This document shows positions 18,473-28,415 of a DNA stretch of 64,000 nucleotides, piece after piece; within the stretch, counting starts at the first letter, position 1, and every line of letters begins with the position of its first letter. Location of the stretch: the NCBI RefSeq assembly GCF_004328705.1, contig NZ_CP035319.1, forward strand, positions 310,001-374,000, given 5' to 3'. The DNA comes from Rhodococcus sp. ABRD24 (lineage in GTDB: Bacteria; Actinomycetota; Actinomycetes; Mycobacteriales; Mycobacteriaceae). The position numbers were made by a program, and so were the translations under genes. The notes beneath the pieces were generated by a model that was not told where the DNA came from, ran no database searches, and saw only the letters and a list, made by a program, of their open reading frames with translations.

Positions 18473-19374
18473 GAGGAGCCGTCCTTGGTGTCAGCATCCG
18501 TTCCCGGACGTAGGTCTGCCGGATCCTCTCGGCCCTTGGTGGCGAGGACGAAGTACGCGACGGCTCCGGCGAACACGATCGCCGACGTGAACGTATTGAC
18601 CCGCAGGCCCAGGATCTCGGTGGCGTGATCCGAACGCATCAATTCGATCCAGAAACGGCCCGCGCAGTATCCCGCGACGTACAGGGCGAAGAGTCGGCCG
18701 TGCCCGATCTTGAACTTGCGGTCCACCACGACCAGCAGCACGACGATCAGCAGGTTCCAGACCAGCTCGTACAGGAACGTGGGCTGGACCACCTGCGTGA
18801 CCACGCCGTTGGATACCCCGTTCAGGGCGTCGATCCGGCCGGTCGCGTCGGTGCGCTCGTAGATCTCCAGGCCCCACGGCACCGTGGTCTCACGGCCGTA
18901 GAGCTCCTGGTTGAACCAGTTCCCGAGTCGGCCGATGGCCTGTGCGAGCACGATGCCCGGGGCGATGGCATCGCCCAGCGCCGGCAGCGGGATACCCCGT
19001 CGCCGGCAGCCGATCCACGCTCCGACACCGCCGAGCGCCACCGCGCCCCAGATACCGAGACCGCCCTGCCAGATCTTCAGCGCATCGACCGGGCTACCGC
19101 CCTCACCGAAGTACGTCGGCCAGTCGGTGATCACGTGGTAGAGCCGACCACCGATCAGACCGAACGGCACCGCCCAGATCGCGATGTCGAGGACGGTGCC
19201 CTTCTCGCCACCACGCGCCACCCAACGGCGGTCGCCCCACACGATCGCGACGACGATGCCGACGATGATGCACAGCGCGTAGGCCCGCAGAGCCAGAGGC
19301 CCCACGTGCCACACCCCCTGAGGTGGGCTCGGAATGTAGGCGAGCAGTTCGGTCGAATTCACCATCGAAGTCAC
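18469..19374 (-). CDS. lgt: Prolipoprotein diacylglyceryl transferase
   Basis: This is a 301-residue multi-pass membrane enzyme that attaches diacylglycerol from phosphatidylglycerol to the lipobox cysteine of prelipoproteins. The Lgt signature GRLGNWFNQELYG is complete, as are the essential RAYALCIIVG and GGRLYHVITDW stretches, with seven predicted helices. The GTG at 19374 overlaps the trpA stop; an ATG three codons later is an alternative. Linkage of lgt to trpA is typical of mycobacteria and relatives and is probably only positional. Confidence 0.95.
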   Translation of the reverse strand: MTSMVNSTELLAYIPSPPQGVWHVGPLALRAYALCIIVGIVVAIVWGDRRWVARGGEKGTVLDIAIWAVPFGLIGGRLYHVITDWPTYFGEGGSPVDALKIWQGGLGIWGAVALGGVGAWIGCRRRGIPLPALGDAIAPGIVLAQAIGRLGNWFNQELYGRETTVPWGLEIYERTDATGRIDALNGVSNGVVTQVVQPTFLYELVWNLLIVVLLVVVDRKFKIGHGRLFALYVAGYCAGRFWIELMRSDHATEILGLRVNTFTSAIVFAGAVAYFVLATKGREDPADLRPGTDADTKDGSS

Positions 19375-20174
19375 TGGGCCACGGTAGCCGAGCGCACGCC
19401 CTCCGCGAGTTCAGTCGTGAGGGCGCGAACGGCTCCCAGCCCATTCTCGACGGCGGAGACGATGGCCGAACCGACAATCACGGCGTCCGCGTACGCAGCG
19501 ATCTCGGCGGCCTGCGCACCGGAGCGCACGCCGAGTCCGACGCCGACGGGAATGTCGGAGTGTGCCCGGATGCGGGCGGTCAGCTCGGGCGCCATCGAGG
19601 ACACCGCGTCACGCGCACCGGTGACACCCATCGTCGAGGCCGCGTAGATGAACCCGCTGCTCGCCTCGAGTGTCTTCGCGAGGCGCTCCTCGGTCGACGA
19701 CGGCGCGACCAGGAAAATCCGGTCGAGGTGGTGTTCCTCGGAGGCCACCATCCACTCGTCAGCCTCCTCGGGGATGAGGTTCGGCGTGATCATGCCGAGT
19801 CCACCGGCGGAGGCGAGGTCGCGGGAGAAGGCATCGACGCCGTACTTGAGCACCGGGTTCCAGTACGTCATCACGACGGCCTTGCCACCGACCGATGCGA
19901 TCTGCTCGACGACGGTGAACACGTCACGCAGACGGACCCCATTGCGCAGCGCGGTCTCGGCGGCCGTCTGAATCGTCGGGCCGTCCATCACCGGATCCGA
20001 GTAGGCGACGCCCACCTCGATGATGTCGCAGCCCGCGTCCACCATCGTCTTGTAGACGTCGATCGACGTTGCCACATCCGGGTATCCGGCCGGCAGGTAG
20101 CCGACGAGAGCGGCGCGCTTCTCCGCACGGCACTTCGCGAATACCGGCGACAGGCGTGAATCTCGTTCGCTCAC
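19371..20174 (-). CDS. trpA: Tryptophan synthase alpha chain
   Basis: This 267-residue TIM barrel cleaves indole-3-glycerol phosphate to indole, which is channelled to TrpB. The catalytic Glu/Asp regions are present: [11 protein letters not shown], then [17 protein letters not shown] with the active-site acids, and the phosphate loop [13 protein letters not shown] near the end. The GTG at 20174 overlaps the trpB stop (AAGTGA) and gives the usual N-terminus ([11 protein letters not shown]). Confidence 0.96.
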   Translation of the reverse strand: MSERDSRLSPVFAKCRAEKRAALVGYLPAGYPDVATSIDVYKTMVDAGCDIIEVGVAYSDPVMDGPTIQTAAETALRNGVRLRDVFTVVEQIASVGGKAVVMTYWNPVLKYGVDAFSRDLASAGGLGMITPNLIPEEADEWMVASEEHHLDRIFLVAPSSTEERLAKTLEASSGFIYAASTMGVTGARDAVSSMAPELTARIRAHSDIPVGVGLGVRSGAQAAEIAAYADAVIVGSAIVSAVENGLGAVRALTTELAEGVRSATVAQ

Positions 20175-21490
20175 TTGGCCGTACCTTCCTTGTCCGAATC
20201 GGCAGCAGTGTCGGTATCGACATCGTCGAACAAGCCGAACCACTCCGCGGCGGTGTCCATGTCCTTGTCGCCGCGGCCCGAGAGACTGACGACGATGATC
20301 GACCCGTCACCGAGTTCGCGGCCCAGCTCGAGGGCACCGGCCACCGCGTGCGCGGACTCGATCGCCGGGATGATGCCCTCGGCCCGGGAGAGCAGCAGTA
20401 GCGCGTCCATGGCCTGGGCGTCGGTGATCGGTTCGTACGACGCCCGGCCGGTGTCCTTGAGGAACGCGTGCTCGGGACCGACCCCCGGGTAGTCGAGACC
20501 GGCGGAGATGGAGTGTGACTCGATGGTCTGCCCGTCCTCGTCCTGCAGCAGGTACGAGTAGGCGCCCTGAAAGGCCCCGGGGGTGCCTCCAGCGAATGTC
20601 GCTGCGTGCCGACCGGTCTCGACTCCGTCGCCGGCGGCCTCATAGCCCACGAGCTTGACCGAGGGATCGTCGATGAACGCGTGGAAGATGCCGATCGCGT
20701 TGGAGCCACCGCCGACGCAGGCTACGACCGCATCGGGGAGCCTTCCCGTCAGCGCCTGTACCTGTGCTCGCGCCTCGAGGCCGACGATGCGCTGGAAGTC
20801 GCGCACCATCATCGGGAACGGGTGCGGCCCGGCCGCGGTACCGAAGCAGTAGTACGTGCGATCGGCGTTGGTCACCCAGTCCCGTAGCGCCTCGTTGATC
20901 GCGTCCTTGAGAGTGCTAGAACCGGTGTCGACGGAGACGACACGCGCGCCGAGCAGGCGCATACGGGCGACGTTGAGCGCCTGACGCCGGGTGTCGACTG
21001 CGCCCATGTAGACGACGCACTCGAGGCCCAGCAACGCACAGGCGGTCGCGGTCGCGACGCCGTGCTGGCCCGCTCCGGTCTCGGCAATGACGCGCGTCTT
21101 GCCCATCCGCTTGGCGAGCAGAACCTGCCCGAGCACATTGTTGATCTTGTGAGAACCGGTGTGGTTCAGATCTTCCCGCTTGAGGAGGATCCGGGCCCCA
21201 CCTGCGTGCTCACGCAGCCGGGTGGCTTCGAAAACCGGCGAGGGGCGGCCCGTGTAGTCGCGCTGCAGGCGGTCCAACTCGTCCAGGAACGAATCGTCCG
21301 AACGCGCCTTCTCGTATTCCGCGGTGACTTCCTCGATGACCGCCATCAGAGCCTCGGGGACATGCCGTCCGCCGAAGAGACCCCAGTGTCCGCCGGGATC
21401 GGGGTCGTGGCCGGAACGCTCGGTCAAGCCGGCGCTGGCGCGGGGCAGATTCCCGCCCTTGGAGACGAGGGCCTCATTGCGTGAAGTCAC
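20171..21490 (-). CDS. trpB: Tryptophan synthase beta chain
   Basis: This 439-residue PLP enzyme condenses indole and serine to tryptophan. K115 in HTGSHKINN binds PLP, E in ETGAGQHG is catalytic, and [12 protein letters not shown] holds the PLP phosphate. The GTG at 21490 is the best start: the frame continues upstream without family resemblance, and the start lies 62 bp after trpC. Its N-terminus is somewhat longer than in enteric TrpB, as is common in Actinobacteria. Confidence 0.95.
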   Translation of the reverse strand: MTSRNEALVSKGGNLPRASAGLTERSGHDPDPGGHWGLFGGRHVPEALMAVIEEVTAEYEKARSDDSFLDELDRLQRDYTGRPSPVFEATRLREHAGGARILLKREDLNHTGSHKINNVLGQVLLAKRMGKTRVIAETGAGQHGVATATACALLGLECVVYMGAVDTRRQALNVARMRLLGARVVSVDTGSSTLKDAINEALRDWVTNADRTYYCFGTAAGPHPFPMMVRDFQRIVGLEARAQVQALTGRLPDAVVACVGGGSNAIGIFHAFIDDPSVKLVGYEAAGDGVETGRHAATFAGGTPGAFQGAYSYLLQDEDGQTIESHSISAGLDYPGVGPEHAFLKDTGRASYEPITDAQAMDALLLLSRAEGIIPAIESAHAVAGALELGRELGDGSIIVVSLSGRGDKDMDTAAEWFGLFDDVDTDTAADSDKEGTAK

Positions 21491-21551
21491 GTCTTCAGTC
21501 TGCCCCAACGCCGACGAGAACGAGCGGTCGGGTCCTCCGCGGGCCGTCGAC

Positions 21552-22361
21552 TCAGCGGGAGGGCTTGGGGCAGGACGGGTGAGCGCCCGCGGTAACCAGA
21601 TCGGACACGGCGGTCCGCGGGTCACCGCTGGTAACCAGCCCCTCGCCGACGAGGACCGCATCCGCCCCGGCCCCGGCGTATGCGAGCAGGTCGGCTGTGC
21701 CACGGACACCCGACTCGGCGATCTTCACGATGTCGGTGGGCAGACCCGGCGCGATGCGCCCGAACGTGTCCTTGTCGACCTCGAGTGTCTTGAGATTGCG
21801 GGCGTTGACGCCGATGACGCTGGCACCGGCCTCGAGCGCCCGGTCCGCCTCTTCCTCGGTGTGCACCTCGACCAGCGCAGTCATACCGAGCGACTCGGTC
21901 CGCTCGAGCAGCGAGGTGAGGACATGCTGTTCGAGTGCCGCGACAATCAGCAGGATGACGTCGGCACCGTGGGCCCGCGCCTCGTGGATCTGATAGGGGC
22001 CGACGACGAAGTCCTTGCGCAGCACCGGGATGCTCACGGCCCGGCGGACCGCATCCAAGTCGGCGAGCGAGCCATGGAAACGGCGCTCCTCGGTCAACAC
22101 GCTGATGATCCGCGCGCCACCGGCCTCGTAAGCCGACGCCAGCACTGCGGGATCCGGGATCTCGGCAAGCGCACCCTTCGACGGGCTGGCACGCTTGACC
22201 TCCGCGATCACGCCGATTCCGGATGCCCGCAACGCGGCGGCGGCGTCCAGCGCGGGCGGCGCGGCAGCGGCGGCGGCCTTCACCGCAGCCAGGTCGAGAA
22301 CGGATTCGCGGGCGGCGACATCGGCGCGCACCCCGTCGAGAATCGAGTCGAGAACGGTCAT
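21552..22361 (-). CDS. trpC: Indole-3-glycerol phosphate synthase
   Basis: This 269-residue TIM barrel closes the indole ring. Family motifs are intact: [13 protein letters not shown] (catalytic Lys), [37 protein letters not shown] and the phosphate site IAESGVRG. The ATG at 22361 is preceded by GGAAAGGACTCG. It is a stand-alone IGPS with no TrpF domain. No trpF is in the window, which fits the dual-substrate PriA coded at 30031. Confidence 0.96.
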   Translation of the reverse strand: MTVLDSILDGVRADVAARESVLDLAAVKAAAAAAPPALDAAAALRASGIGVIAEVKRASPSKGALAEIPDPAVLASAYEAGGARIISVLTEERRFHGSLADLDAVRRAVSIPVLRKDFVVGPYQIHEARAHGADVILLIVAALEQHVLTSLLERTESLGMTALVEVHTEEEADRALEAGASVIGVNARNLKTLEVDKDTFGRIAPGLPTDIVKIAESGVRGTADLLAYAGAGADAVLVGEGLVTSGDPRTAVSDLVTAGAHPSCPKPSR

Positions 22362-22438
22362 CGTGGCTCGAGTCCTTTCCGGCATGTCAACCGATGTGAG
22401 GAACCTCATCGGATCGTGATTCAGCCTAGAGGTCGGGG

Positions 22439-23146
22439 TTATTCGGTCTCCGGGCGGGTACCCGGCCGCCCGGTGTTCTTCGTCACATTCACCGGCGGAA
22501 CGCTGGTACCGCCTCCGTGCGCATCGCCGTCGATCGTCGGGTCCTCACCCGCATCGAGTGCGTCCCAAAGCATGCGCTGGGTCTGCGGTTCCTGCACACC
22601 GTCAGCGGGGTTGCGTTTCGACGCCGCCTCACGGCGCGCCGCAGGACTATCGTACTTCGACGAAAGTCCTCCTGCCGCAGCCGGTTTCCGGATGAGCATG
22701 AATGCTGCACCCAGCGCGACGACCGACCCGCACAGCACCAGTAGCGCCGGAAGAACGGACACCTCGGTGCCCGTGACCTGTTCCGCGACGCGCTCGAATC
22801 CGGCAATGTCCGCAGCATCCTCCGATGCCCCCTCGGACAGCAGGCCGATGGCGGGGACCGCAGCGGCGACCGCAACCACCGCGACGAGCAGTCCCAGGAT
22901 CCGGACCAGCCACCCGCGGACCGCGAAGGCAGCCGCGATCGCAGCCACCAACGCCAGCGCAAGCGGGGTCGTGGCGGCCGCCCACGTTCCGCCGTCGAGG
23001 CGCGTGATGCGGTCGTCACTCAGCCCGTCGGACGAAGTCACCGTCACCCATGTCATCCGCGAGGCGCCCCACAGGCAGGCCGCGGCGACGGCCAGCAGCA
23101 GTGCCGCCATGCCCGTCGCGCGTCGTCCGGTCTTGTCGGCACTCAT
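22439..23146 (-). CDS. Tryptophan-associated transmembrane protein (TIGR02234-type)
   Basis: This 235-residue membrane protein has four predicted helices (residues ~12-30, 60-78, 82-102 and 133-152) and a polar C-terminal tail of ~75 residues. It lies between trpE and trpC exactly as Rv1610 does in Mycobacterium tuberculosis, the family named for this position. Its function is unknown; a role in tryptophan or anthranilate handling is guessed only from position. The ATG shares a base with the trpE stop (TGATG at 23146), so translation is coupled. Confidence 0.88.
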   Translation of the reverse strand: MSADKTGRRATGMAALLLAVAAACLWGASRMTWVTVTSSDGLSDDRITRLDGGTWAAATTPLALALVAAIAAAFAVRGWLVRILGLLVAVVAVAAAVPAIGLLSEGASEDAADIAGFERVAEQVTGTEVSVLPALLVLCGSVVALGAAFMLIRKPAAAGGLSSKYDSPAARREAASKRNPADGVQEPQTQRMLWDALDAGEDPTIDGDAHGGGTSVPPVNVTKNTGRPGTRPETE

Positions 23147-24729
23147 CAACGCTCCCCTCCGAAGGGCCGCAGCGTCTGCGCGGCCGCGATGGCGCTGAGA
23201 ACGGCCATCGCCTTGTTCCTCGCCTCGGTGTCCTCATAGACCGGATCGGAGTCGGCGACCACTCCGGCTCCCGCCTGCACGTAGGCGGTGCCGTCCTTGA
23301 TCAGCGCGGTACGGATCGCGATCGCGGTGTCCGCGTCGCCTGCGAAATCGAGGTATCCGACGATGCCACCGTAGATTCCGCGGCGCGTCGGCTCGAGCTC
23401 ATCGATCAGCTCCATCGCCCGCACCTTGGGCGCACCCGAGAGCGTTCCCGCCGGGAAGCATGCGGTCACCGCGTCGAGCGCGTGCTTGCCCTCCGCGAGG
23501 CGTCCCGTCACCGTCGACACCAGATGCATCACATGGCTGTAGCGCTCGATATGCCGGTAGTCGTGCACCTTCACGGTGCCGGGTTCGCACACCCGGCCCA
23601 GATCGTTGCGGCCCAGGTCGACGAGCATCAAATGCTCGGAGTTTTCCTTCTCGTCCGCGAGCAGGTCCTTCTCGAGGAGGATGTCGTCCTCCTCGGTCAC
23701 CCCGCGCCAGCGGGTGCCCGCGATGGGGTGCGTCGTCGCGACACCCTCGCTGACGGTCACCAGTGCCTCGGGGCTCGAGCCGACGATGGAGAAGGACGTA
23801 CCCCCGTCAGAGTCGGGCACCTGCAACAGGTACATGTACGGGCTGGGGTTCGACGCCCGCAGCATCCGATAGACGTCGATCGGCTCTGCCGCGCAATCCA
23901 TTTCGAAGCGCTGCGAGAGCACCACCTGGAAGGCCTCGCCCGCCTCGATCTCGCCGATCAGGCGGCGTACGTCGATGCCGAAGCTCTCGGTGGTGCGCTG
24001 ACGCCGGTACTCGGGCTGCGGACTCGCGAACGTCGAGACGGTGGACGGCGCCGGGGCGGCCAGCGCGTCGGTCATCCGCTCCAGACGCGCAACGGCATCG
24101 TCGTAGGCGGCATCGACCCGCTCGTCGGAACCATCCCAGTTGACCGCGTTGGCGATCAGCGTGATCGCGCCCTCGTGATGATCGACCGCGGCAAGGTCCG
24201 TCGCGAGGAGCATCACCATCTCCGGGATCTCGAGATCGTCAACCGCGTGCGTGGGCAGCCGCTCGAGCCGCCGCACCGCGTCGTACCCGAGGAAGCCGAC
24301 CATGCCACCGGTCAGCGGCGGAAGATCCGGCAGGCGCTCCGAGCGCAACAGCTCGAGCGTCGCGCCGAGCACCACCAACGGGTCGCCACCCGACGGCGCG
24401 CCGACGGGCACGTTCCCGAACCAGGCGGCCTCGCCGTCGATCACCGTCAACGCGGCCGGACTACCGGCGCCGATGAACGACCATCGCGACCACGATCGGC
24501 CGTTCTCCGCGGACTCGAGCAGGAACGTCCCGGGCCGACTGCCCGCGAGCTTGGTGTACGCGGACAGCGGAGTCTCGGCATCAGCCAGCACTTTCCGGGT
24601 GACGGGCACCACACGATGCTCGGCCGCCAGGGCGCGGAACTGCTCGCGCGTAGTGGTCGAATCGGGCCGGGCACCCTCGCCCGGAAGTGCGGAGGGAGCT
24701 GCTGGGATGGTGGTGGACTCGCCGCGCAT
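23146..24729 (-). CDS. trpE: Anthranilate synthase component I
   Basis: This 527-residue enzyme makes anthranilate from chorismate with the TrpG glutaminase, which is not in this window. The N-terminal LLES (residues 70-73) is the tryptophan feedback site. The chorismate-binding part is complete: [39 protein letters not shown] and [14 protein letters not shown]. The start is ATG at 24729, with a purine-rich GGGATGATGGGAG just upstream. It heads trpE-membrane protein-trpC-B-A-lgt-TM2. No leader peptide with Trp codons was recognised in the 80 bp upstream. Confidence 0.95.
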   Translation of the reverse strand: MRGESTTIPAAPSALPGEGARPDSTTTREQFRALAAEHRVVPVTRKVLADAETPLSAYTKLAGSRPGTFLLESAENGRSWSRWSFIGAGSPAALTVIDGEAAWFGNVPVGAPSGGDPLVVLGATLELLRSERLPDLPPLTGGMVGFLGYDAVRRLERLPTHAVDDLEIPEMVMLLATDLAAVDHHEGAITLIANAVNWDGSDERVDAAYDDAVARLERMTDALAAPAPSTVSTFASPQPEYRRQRTTESFGIDVRRLIGEIEAGEAFQVVLSQRFEMDCAAEPIDVYRMLRASNPSPYMYLLQVPDSDGGTSFSIVGSSPEALVTVSEGVATTHPIAGTRWRGVTEEDDILLEKDLLADEKENSEHLMLVDLGRNDLGRVCEPGTVKVHDYRHIERYSHVMHLVSTVTGRLAEGKHALDAVTACFPAGTLSGAPKVRAMELIDELEPTRRGIYGGIVGYLDFAGDADTAIAIRTALIKDGTAYVQAGAGVVADSDPVYEDTEARNKAMAVLSAIAAAQTLRPFGGER

Positions 24730-24754
24730 GCTCCCATCATCCCAGGACGGCCGA

Positions 24755-24808
24755 TCGCGGCCTCGGCCGCGGGTCGACTCGGCAACACATGAGGCCCGGC
24801 GATCGGGC
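24755..24808 (-). terminator. Two small hairpins between the dioxygenase-like gene and trpE
   Basis: GCCCG/CGGGC with a five-base loop (24794-24808) and CGCGGCC/GGCCGCG with a two-base loop (24755-24770) lie between the dioxygenase stop at 24810 and the trpE start at 24729. Either could end the upstream transcript; they are too weak to call an attenuator. Confidence 0.35.
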
Positions 24809-24809
24809 G

Positions 24810-25586
24810 TCAGGCCACCTGGATGGAACGCTTGGCCAGCCCCATCCAGAACCCGTCGATCACCTGCTGCGGCTCCTGCTCCGGATCGTTCGATGCCCCG
24901 AGAGTGACGAACAGCGGCGCAAAATGCTCGATCGTCGGGTGCGCGAAGGGCATGCCCGGAGCCTTCGACCGGAAGTCGACGAGCGCGTCGACGTCACCGG
25001 CAGCCAGCCGCTCCCCCGCCCAGGCGTCGAATTCGGCGGACCATCCCGGCGCGGTGGCATCTGGCGATGGGTCGCGCAGAAACGGCAGCCCGTGCGTGGT
25101 GAATCCCGAGCCGATGATCAGGACACCCTGCTCGCGGAGCGGGCGCAGCCGGCATCCGAGCTCGAGTAACCGCGCTGGATCGAGCGTCGGCATCGAGATC
25201 TGCAGCACCGGGATGTCAGCGTCGGGATACATGACGGTCAGCGGTACGTACGCGCCATGGTCGAGACCACGGTCGAGCTGGTGGTACACCGGTTCGCTGT
25301 CGGGCATGAGGGCCGCGACCTGCCGGGCCAGTTCCGGGGCGCCGGGCGAGCGGTAGGTGACCTCGTAGAAACGACGCGGGAAGCCGCCGAAGTCGTACAC
25401 GAGGGGTGTTCCGGTCGCGGTGGCACCGATCGTGAGCGGCGCCGCCTCCCAATGGGCCGAGACGACGAGGATCGCCTTCGGGCGCGGCAGGTCCGCGGAC
25501 CACTGCGCGAGCTCGGACACCCAGCGCTCACTGTCCACCAGCGGTGGCGCACCGTGACTGAGGAAGATTGCCGGCATGTCTGTCAC
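24810..25586 (-). CDS. LigB-type extradiol dioxygenase (DODA/YgiD family)
   Basis: This 258-residue protein is of the class III ring-cleaving dioxygenase fold. The metal ligands expected for YgiD/DODA are in place: FLSHGAPP near the N-terminus, [17 protein letters not shown] and [14 protein letters not shown]. These enzymes use a non-haem metal to open catechol rings such as L-DOPA; the natural bacterial substrate is often unknown. The GTG at 25586 follows GGAG; an ATG is three codons later. It is divergent from a MarR gene with a perfect palindrome between them, so MarR control is likely. Confidence 0.85.
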   Translation of the reverse strand: MTDMPAIFLSHGAPPLVDSERWVSELAQWSADLPRPKAILVVSAHWEAAPLTIGATATGTPLVYDFGGFPRRFYEVTYRSPGAPELARQVAALMPDSEPVYHQLDRGLDHGAYVPLTVMYPDADIPVLQISMPTLDPARLLELGCRLRPLREQGVLIIGSGFTTHGLPFLRDPSPDATAPGWSAEFDAWAGERLAAGDVDALVDFRSKAPGMPFAHPTIEHFAPLFVTLGASNDPEQEPQQVIDGFWMGLAKRSIQVA

Positions 25587-25599
25587 AGATACTCCTTTG

Positions 25600-25611
25600 T
25601 TGAAGCTTCAA
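25600..25611. promoter_or_regulatory. MarR-type operator
   Basis: TTGAAGCTTCAA is a perfect 12-bp palindrome, 14 bp upstream of the dioxygenase GTG and in the promoter region shared with the divergent MarR gene. This type of sequence is commonly bound by MarR-family repressors, so the MarR protein at 25729 is the natural ligand. Confidence 0.7.
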
Positions 25612-25728
25612 CTTAACAGATGAGTTTACGCCGCCAGCCGTGTGGCAGTTCCCCGCCCCGGCGTCGGCGGCACGGGTTTGACACGCTGGTACCTGCACAC
25701 CGACATTCAGCGATCGGAGAAGGACCCG

Positions 25729-26223
25729 ATGGGCGCGCAGGACAGCACCGAGACCAAGTGGCTCACGGGCACCCAGCAGGAGGCCTGGCGAACACTCGTG
25801 TCCCTGGTGACCCGTCTGCCTGCGGCGCTGGACACGCAGTTGCAGCGAGACTCCGAACTGACCCATTTCGAGTACTTCGTGCTCGCCCTGCTCTCCGAAG
25901 CGCCCGATCGGCGGTTGCGGCTGTCCGATCTGGCGCAGCAGGCCAACGCGTCGCTCTCGCGTCTCTCGCACGTCGTCACGCGACTCGAGAAGCGGGGCTG
26001 GGCGATCCGGGAGACGGTCGCGGGCACACGCGGAGCGCTCGCGGTCCTGACCGACGACGGGTACGACAAAGTGGTCGAGGCCGCCCCCGGACACGTCGAC
26101 ACCGTTCAGGCGCTGGTGTTCGAGGGGCTCGACTCCGCTCAGGTGGCCCAGCTGTCGTCACTCGGCAAGGCGCTCGTCGAACAACTCGACAAGGGCATCG
26201 CGGCAGGCACAGGCAAGGCCTAG
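25729..26223 (+). CDS. MarR-family transcriptional regulator
   Basis: This 164-residue protein has the MarR winged helix: LTHFEYFVLALLSEAP, RLRLSDLAQQANASLSRLSHVVTRLEKRGW, and the wing IRETVAGTRGALAVLTDDGY. It probably dimerises and responds to an aromatic ligand. The ATG at 25729 has GGAGAAGGA upstream; in-frame codons before it are not needed. It is divergent from the dioxygenase-like gene, with an operator at 25600, and 16 bp ahead of an AraC gene. Confidence 0.9.
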   Translation: MGAQDSTETKWLTGTQQEAWRTLVSLVTRLPAALDTQLQRDSELTHFEYFVLALLSEAPDRRLRLSDLAQQANASLSRLSHVVTRLEKRGWAIRETVAGTRGALAVLTDDGYDKVVEAAPGHVDTVQALVFEGLDSAQVAQLSSLGKALVEQLDKGIAAGTGKA

Positions 26224-26239
26224 AGCGGATCACAGGACG

Positions 26240-27037
26240 GTGGCTGCCATGTCGATGGCGAGGACGACGCCTGCGCGCCTCCCGTGGGGCGGCCGGCTCA
26301 CGTTGACGCCCGGGGCAGTTCTCTACCGTGGTGCCGGCGGCGACGCGGATCGACACGCGCATCACGCAGTGCAGGTAATTGTCTCCCTGGACGAGCCGTT
26401 CATCCTCGAGCTCGAGGATGTCGACGTCCGCACCTCGGCCGCGATCGTTCCGAGCGGGCTGCCGCACCGATTGCGCTGCAACTCTCGCGATCTGCTCCTG
26501 ATCCTCGTCGAGCCGTTCGGGCCGCGTGGCCGTGGCCTCGGCCTTGTCGGTGAACGAAGCCGCGGCAAGGAGTTCGAGGACGCGCTGACACACATCGTCA
26601 CTGAGCACTCCGACGACCCAGACGCCGTGACCACCATCGACCGCTTGGTTCGGGCAGTCTCCCCGTCAGTTCCGCAGCGGCCCATCCACCTGTCCGAGCC
26701 GGTCCGCTCGGCGCTTCGCTACCTGGAGCGAAACTCGGGTTCACGGCCCACACTCGGACGTGCTGCGGCCGAGGCCAGCCTCTCCCCTTCACGATTGACC
26801 CACCTGTTCACCCGCGAAGTGGGCATACCGTTCCGACGATACGGGCTCTGGGTCCGACTGCGGACCGTCGCGGAGCGAGTGGCGGCGGGCGACAATCTGA
26901 CGCAGGCGGCGGTCGTGGCCGGGTTCAGCGACTCCTCGCACTTGAGCCGAATGTTCAAGGGCAACTTCGGTCTGAGCCCTTCCGCCCTTCTGGGAATGAC
27001 GTTCGACCGCGAGGAGTGGCCCGAGAGCACCACCTGA
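26240..27037 (+). CDS. AraC-family transcriptional regulator
   Basis: This is a ~265-residue protein. Residues ~15-100 form a small cupin-like sensor (RHAHHAVQVIVSLDEPFILE, and SGLPHRLRCNSRDLLLILVEP). The C-terminal ~100 residues carry the double helix-turn-helix (PTLGRAAAEASLSPSRLTHLFTREVG and DNLTQAAVVAGFSDSSHLSRMFKGNFGLSPSA). The start is uncertain: GTG at 26240, ATG at 26249 or ATG at 26255. It is probably co-transcribed with the MarR gene. Its target is not evident. Confidence 0.88.
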   Translation: MAAMSMARTTPARLPWGGRLTLTPGAVLYRGAGGDADRHAHHAVQVIVSLDEPFILELEDVDVRTSAAIVPSGLPHRLRCNSRDLLLILVEPFGPRGRGLGLVGERSRGKEFEDALTHIVTEHSDDPDAVTTIDRLVRAVSPSVPQRPIHLSEPVRSALRYLERNSGSRPTLGRAAAEASLSPSRLTHLFTREVGIPFRRYGLWVRLRTVAERVAAGDNLTQAAVVAGFSDSSHLSRMFKGNFGLSPSALLGMTFDREEWPESTT

Positions 27038-27117
27038 TCCGGCCGGGCAACCATCCGCCGAAAGGTCAGCCGGAGCGTTCAAGCCCTCCGGTGCCCGCGC
27101 GACCTACGTTCGGTTTC

Positions 27118-27867
27118 ATGGACGTTCATCTACAGCCCACCCGCATCCTCGACTACGACCGCCCTTCGATCCAGGTGCTGATCGCGGAGCGCCGATGGCG
27201 CGATCTGCCCTACGGAACCCGCATCGGCGCGGTCTACGATTTCGTCCGGGACGAAATCGATTTCGGATACAACGCATCCGACGCGCTGCCCGCCTCGTTG
27301 GTGCTGGCGGACGGATACGGTCAGTGCAATACCAAGACGACGCTGCTGATGGCGCTACTCAGGGCAGTCGAGGTGCCCTGCCGGTTCCACGGGGCCACGA
27401 TCGACAAGCGTCTGCAAAAGGGCATCGTCGACGGAATCCTCTACCGTCTGGCCCCTCGGAACATCCTCCACAGTTGGGCAGAGGTGCGGTTCGGAGACCG
27501 GTGGGTCGAACTGGAGGGCGTCATCCTGGACGCCGACTATCTGACCGGGCTACGCAACACGGTCGCGCCGGGCGGCGCATTCCTCGGGTACGGCGCAGGT
27601 ACCGACGACATCGGCGATCCGCCAGTGGCCTGGACCGGCACCGACACCGCGATTCAGAAAACCGGAGTCAGCCGTGACCTCGGCACGTACGACGATCCCG
27701 ACGCGTTCTACCGACAGCACGGGACCAACCTCACCGGACTTCGGAACCTGTTGTACCAGCGGATGATCCGGCACCTGATGAACCGCACGGTCGCCTCGAT
27801 TCGCGGATGCGCGATCACCCCAGCGGTTCGCCGCCCACGCCCCAGTGCTCGCGCGGAACCTCGGTGA
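27118..27867 (+). CDS. Transglutaminase-like cysteine protein
   Basis: This 249-residue protein has a papain-like transglutaminase core: a cysteine in GYGQCNTKTTLLMALLRA, a histidine in ILHSWAEVRF and an acid in ELEGVILDADY. Such proteins may be peptidases or amide hydrolases; no substrate is known. There is no signal peptide. The ATG at 27118 is preceded by little ribosome-binding sequence. The last ~18 residues (after VASIRG) are Arg/Pro-rich and overlap the tautomerase gene on the other strand, so the true C-terminus may once have been shorter. Confidence 0.72.
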   Translation: MDVHLQPTRILDYDRPSIQVLIAERRWRDLPYGTRIGAVYDFVRDEIDFGYNASDALPASLVLADGYGQCNTKTTLLMALLRAVEVPCRFHGATIDKRLQKGIVDGILYRLAPRNILHSWAEVRFGDRWVELEGVILDADYLTGLRNTVAPGGAFLGYGAGTDDIGDPPVAWTGTDTAIQKTGVSRDLGTYDDPDAFYRQHGTNLTGLRNLLYQRMIRHLMNRTVASIRGCAITPAVRRPRPSARAEPR

Positions 27868-27994
27868 TGGTGACCCATACCGAGCTCGCGTCCTTACCGG
27901 TCGCCTCGGCATAGGCCTTGGTGACGGCGGCGATGGTCTCGCGCTTCTGCGCGGCGGTCAGTCCGGAAATCTGGCTGATCTGAATCAAGGGCAT
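27815..27994 (-). CDS. 4-oxalocrotonate tautomerase-like protein
   Basis: This is a 59-residue protein starting MPLIQISQISGLTAAQK. Removal of Met exposes the catalytic proline, as in all 4-OT tautomerases. The body (RETIAAVTKAYAEATG, then VWVTITEVPREHWGVGGEP) matches the family with a conserved arginine after EVP. These enzymes move a double bond in 2-hydroxymuconate-like acids. The gene overlaps the 3' end of the transglutaminase-like gene by 53 bp in convergent orientation. The nearby dioxygenase-like gene makes a shared catechol theme possible, but they are on separate transcripts. Confidence 0.88.
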   Translation of the reverse strand: MPLIQISQISGLTAAQKRETIAAVTKAYAEATGKDASSVWVTITEVPREHWGVGGEPLG

Positions 27995-28067
27995 GCCGTC
28001 ATTCTCACCGATCGGCCGGGACCCGCCGACCCCACCCCCGGTTGACGCTGAACGGGTGTTCCAGGAG

Positions 28068-28415
28068 TCAGCCCTCTGCGGCGAGGAGGACGTCCGTGTC
28101 GAAACACGTGTGGGTGCCGGTGTGGCACGCGGCGCCCTCCTGATCGACGATCAGCAGGACGGTATCGCCGTCACAGTCGAGCCGCACCTCGTGCACATAC
28201 TGCGTGTGGCCGGAGGTCTCGCCCTTCACCCAGTACTGCTGACGCGAGCGCGAGTAGTAGGTGCCCTTGCGGGTCTCGAGGGTGCGAGCGAGGGCCTCGT
28301 CGTCCATCCACGCAACCATGAGGATGTCGCCGGTGGACTTCTCCTGGGCTACGGCACTGAACAGTCCGGCCTCGTTTCGCTTGATGCGGGCGGCGATCGA
28401 CGGATCGAGACTCAT
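28068..28415 (-). CDS. hisI: Phosphoribosyl-AMP cyclohydrolase
   Basis: This 115-residue enzyme opens the purine ring of phosphoribosyl-AMP, an early step of histidine synthesis. [23 protein letters not shown], the [11 protein letters not shown] motif and the metal-binding DCDGD and CHTGTHTCF are present. It is the stand-alone cyclohydrolase without a HisE domain. The ATG overlaps the hisF stop (ATGA). It is the last gene of the his operon here. Confidence 0.96.
   Translation of the reverse strand: MSLDPSIAARIKRNEAGLFSAVAQEKSTGDILMVAWMDDEALARTLETRKGTYYSRSRQQYWVKGETSGHTQYVHEVRLDCDGDTVLLIVDQEGAACHTGTHTCFDTDVLLAAEG

Noticed and set aside
21324-23198. A 624-codon rightward frame over trpB, trpC and the Trp-associated gene
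   Set aside because: It crosses several well-supported genes and has no domain.
24730-24809. A tryptophan leader-peptide attenuator before trpE
   Set aside because: No short frame with consecutive Trp codons and no pair of competing hairpins could be drawn.
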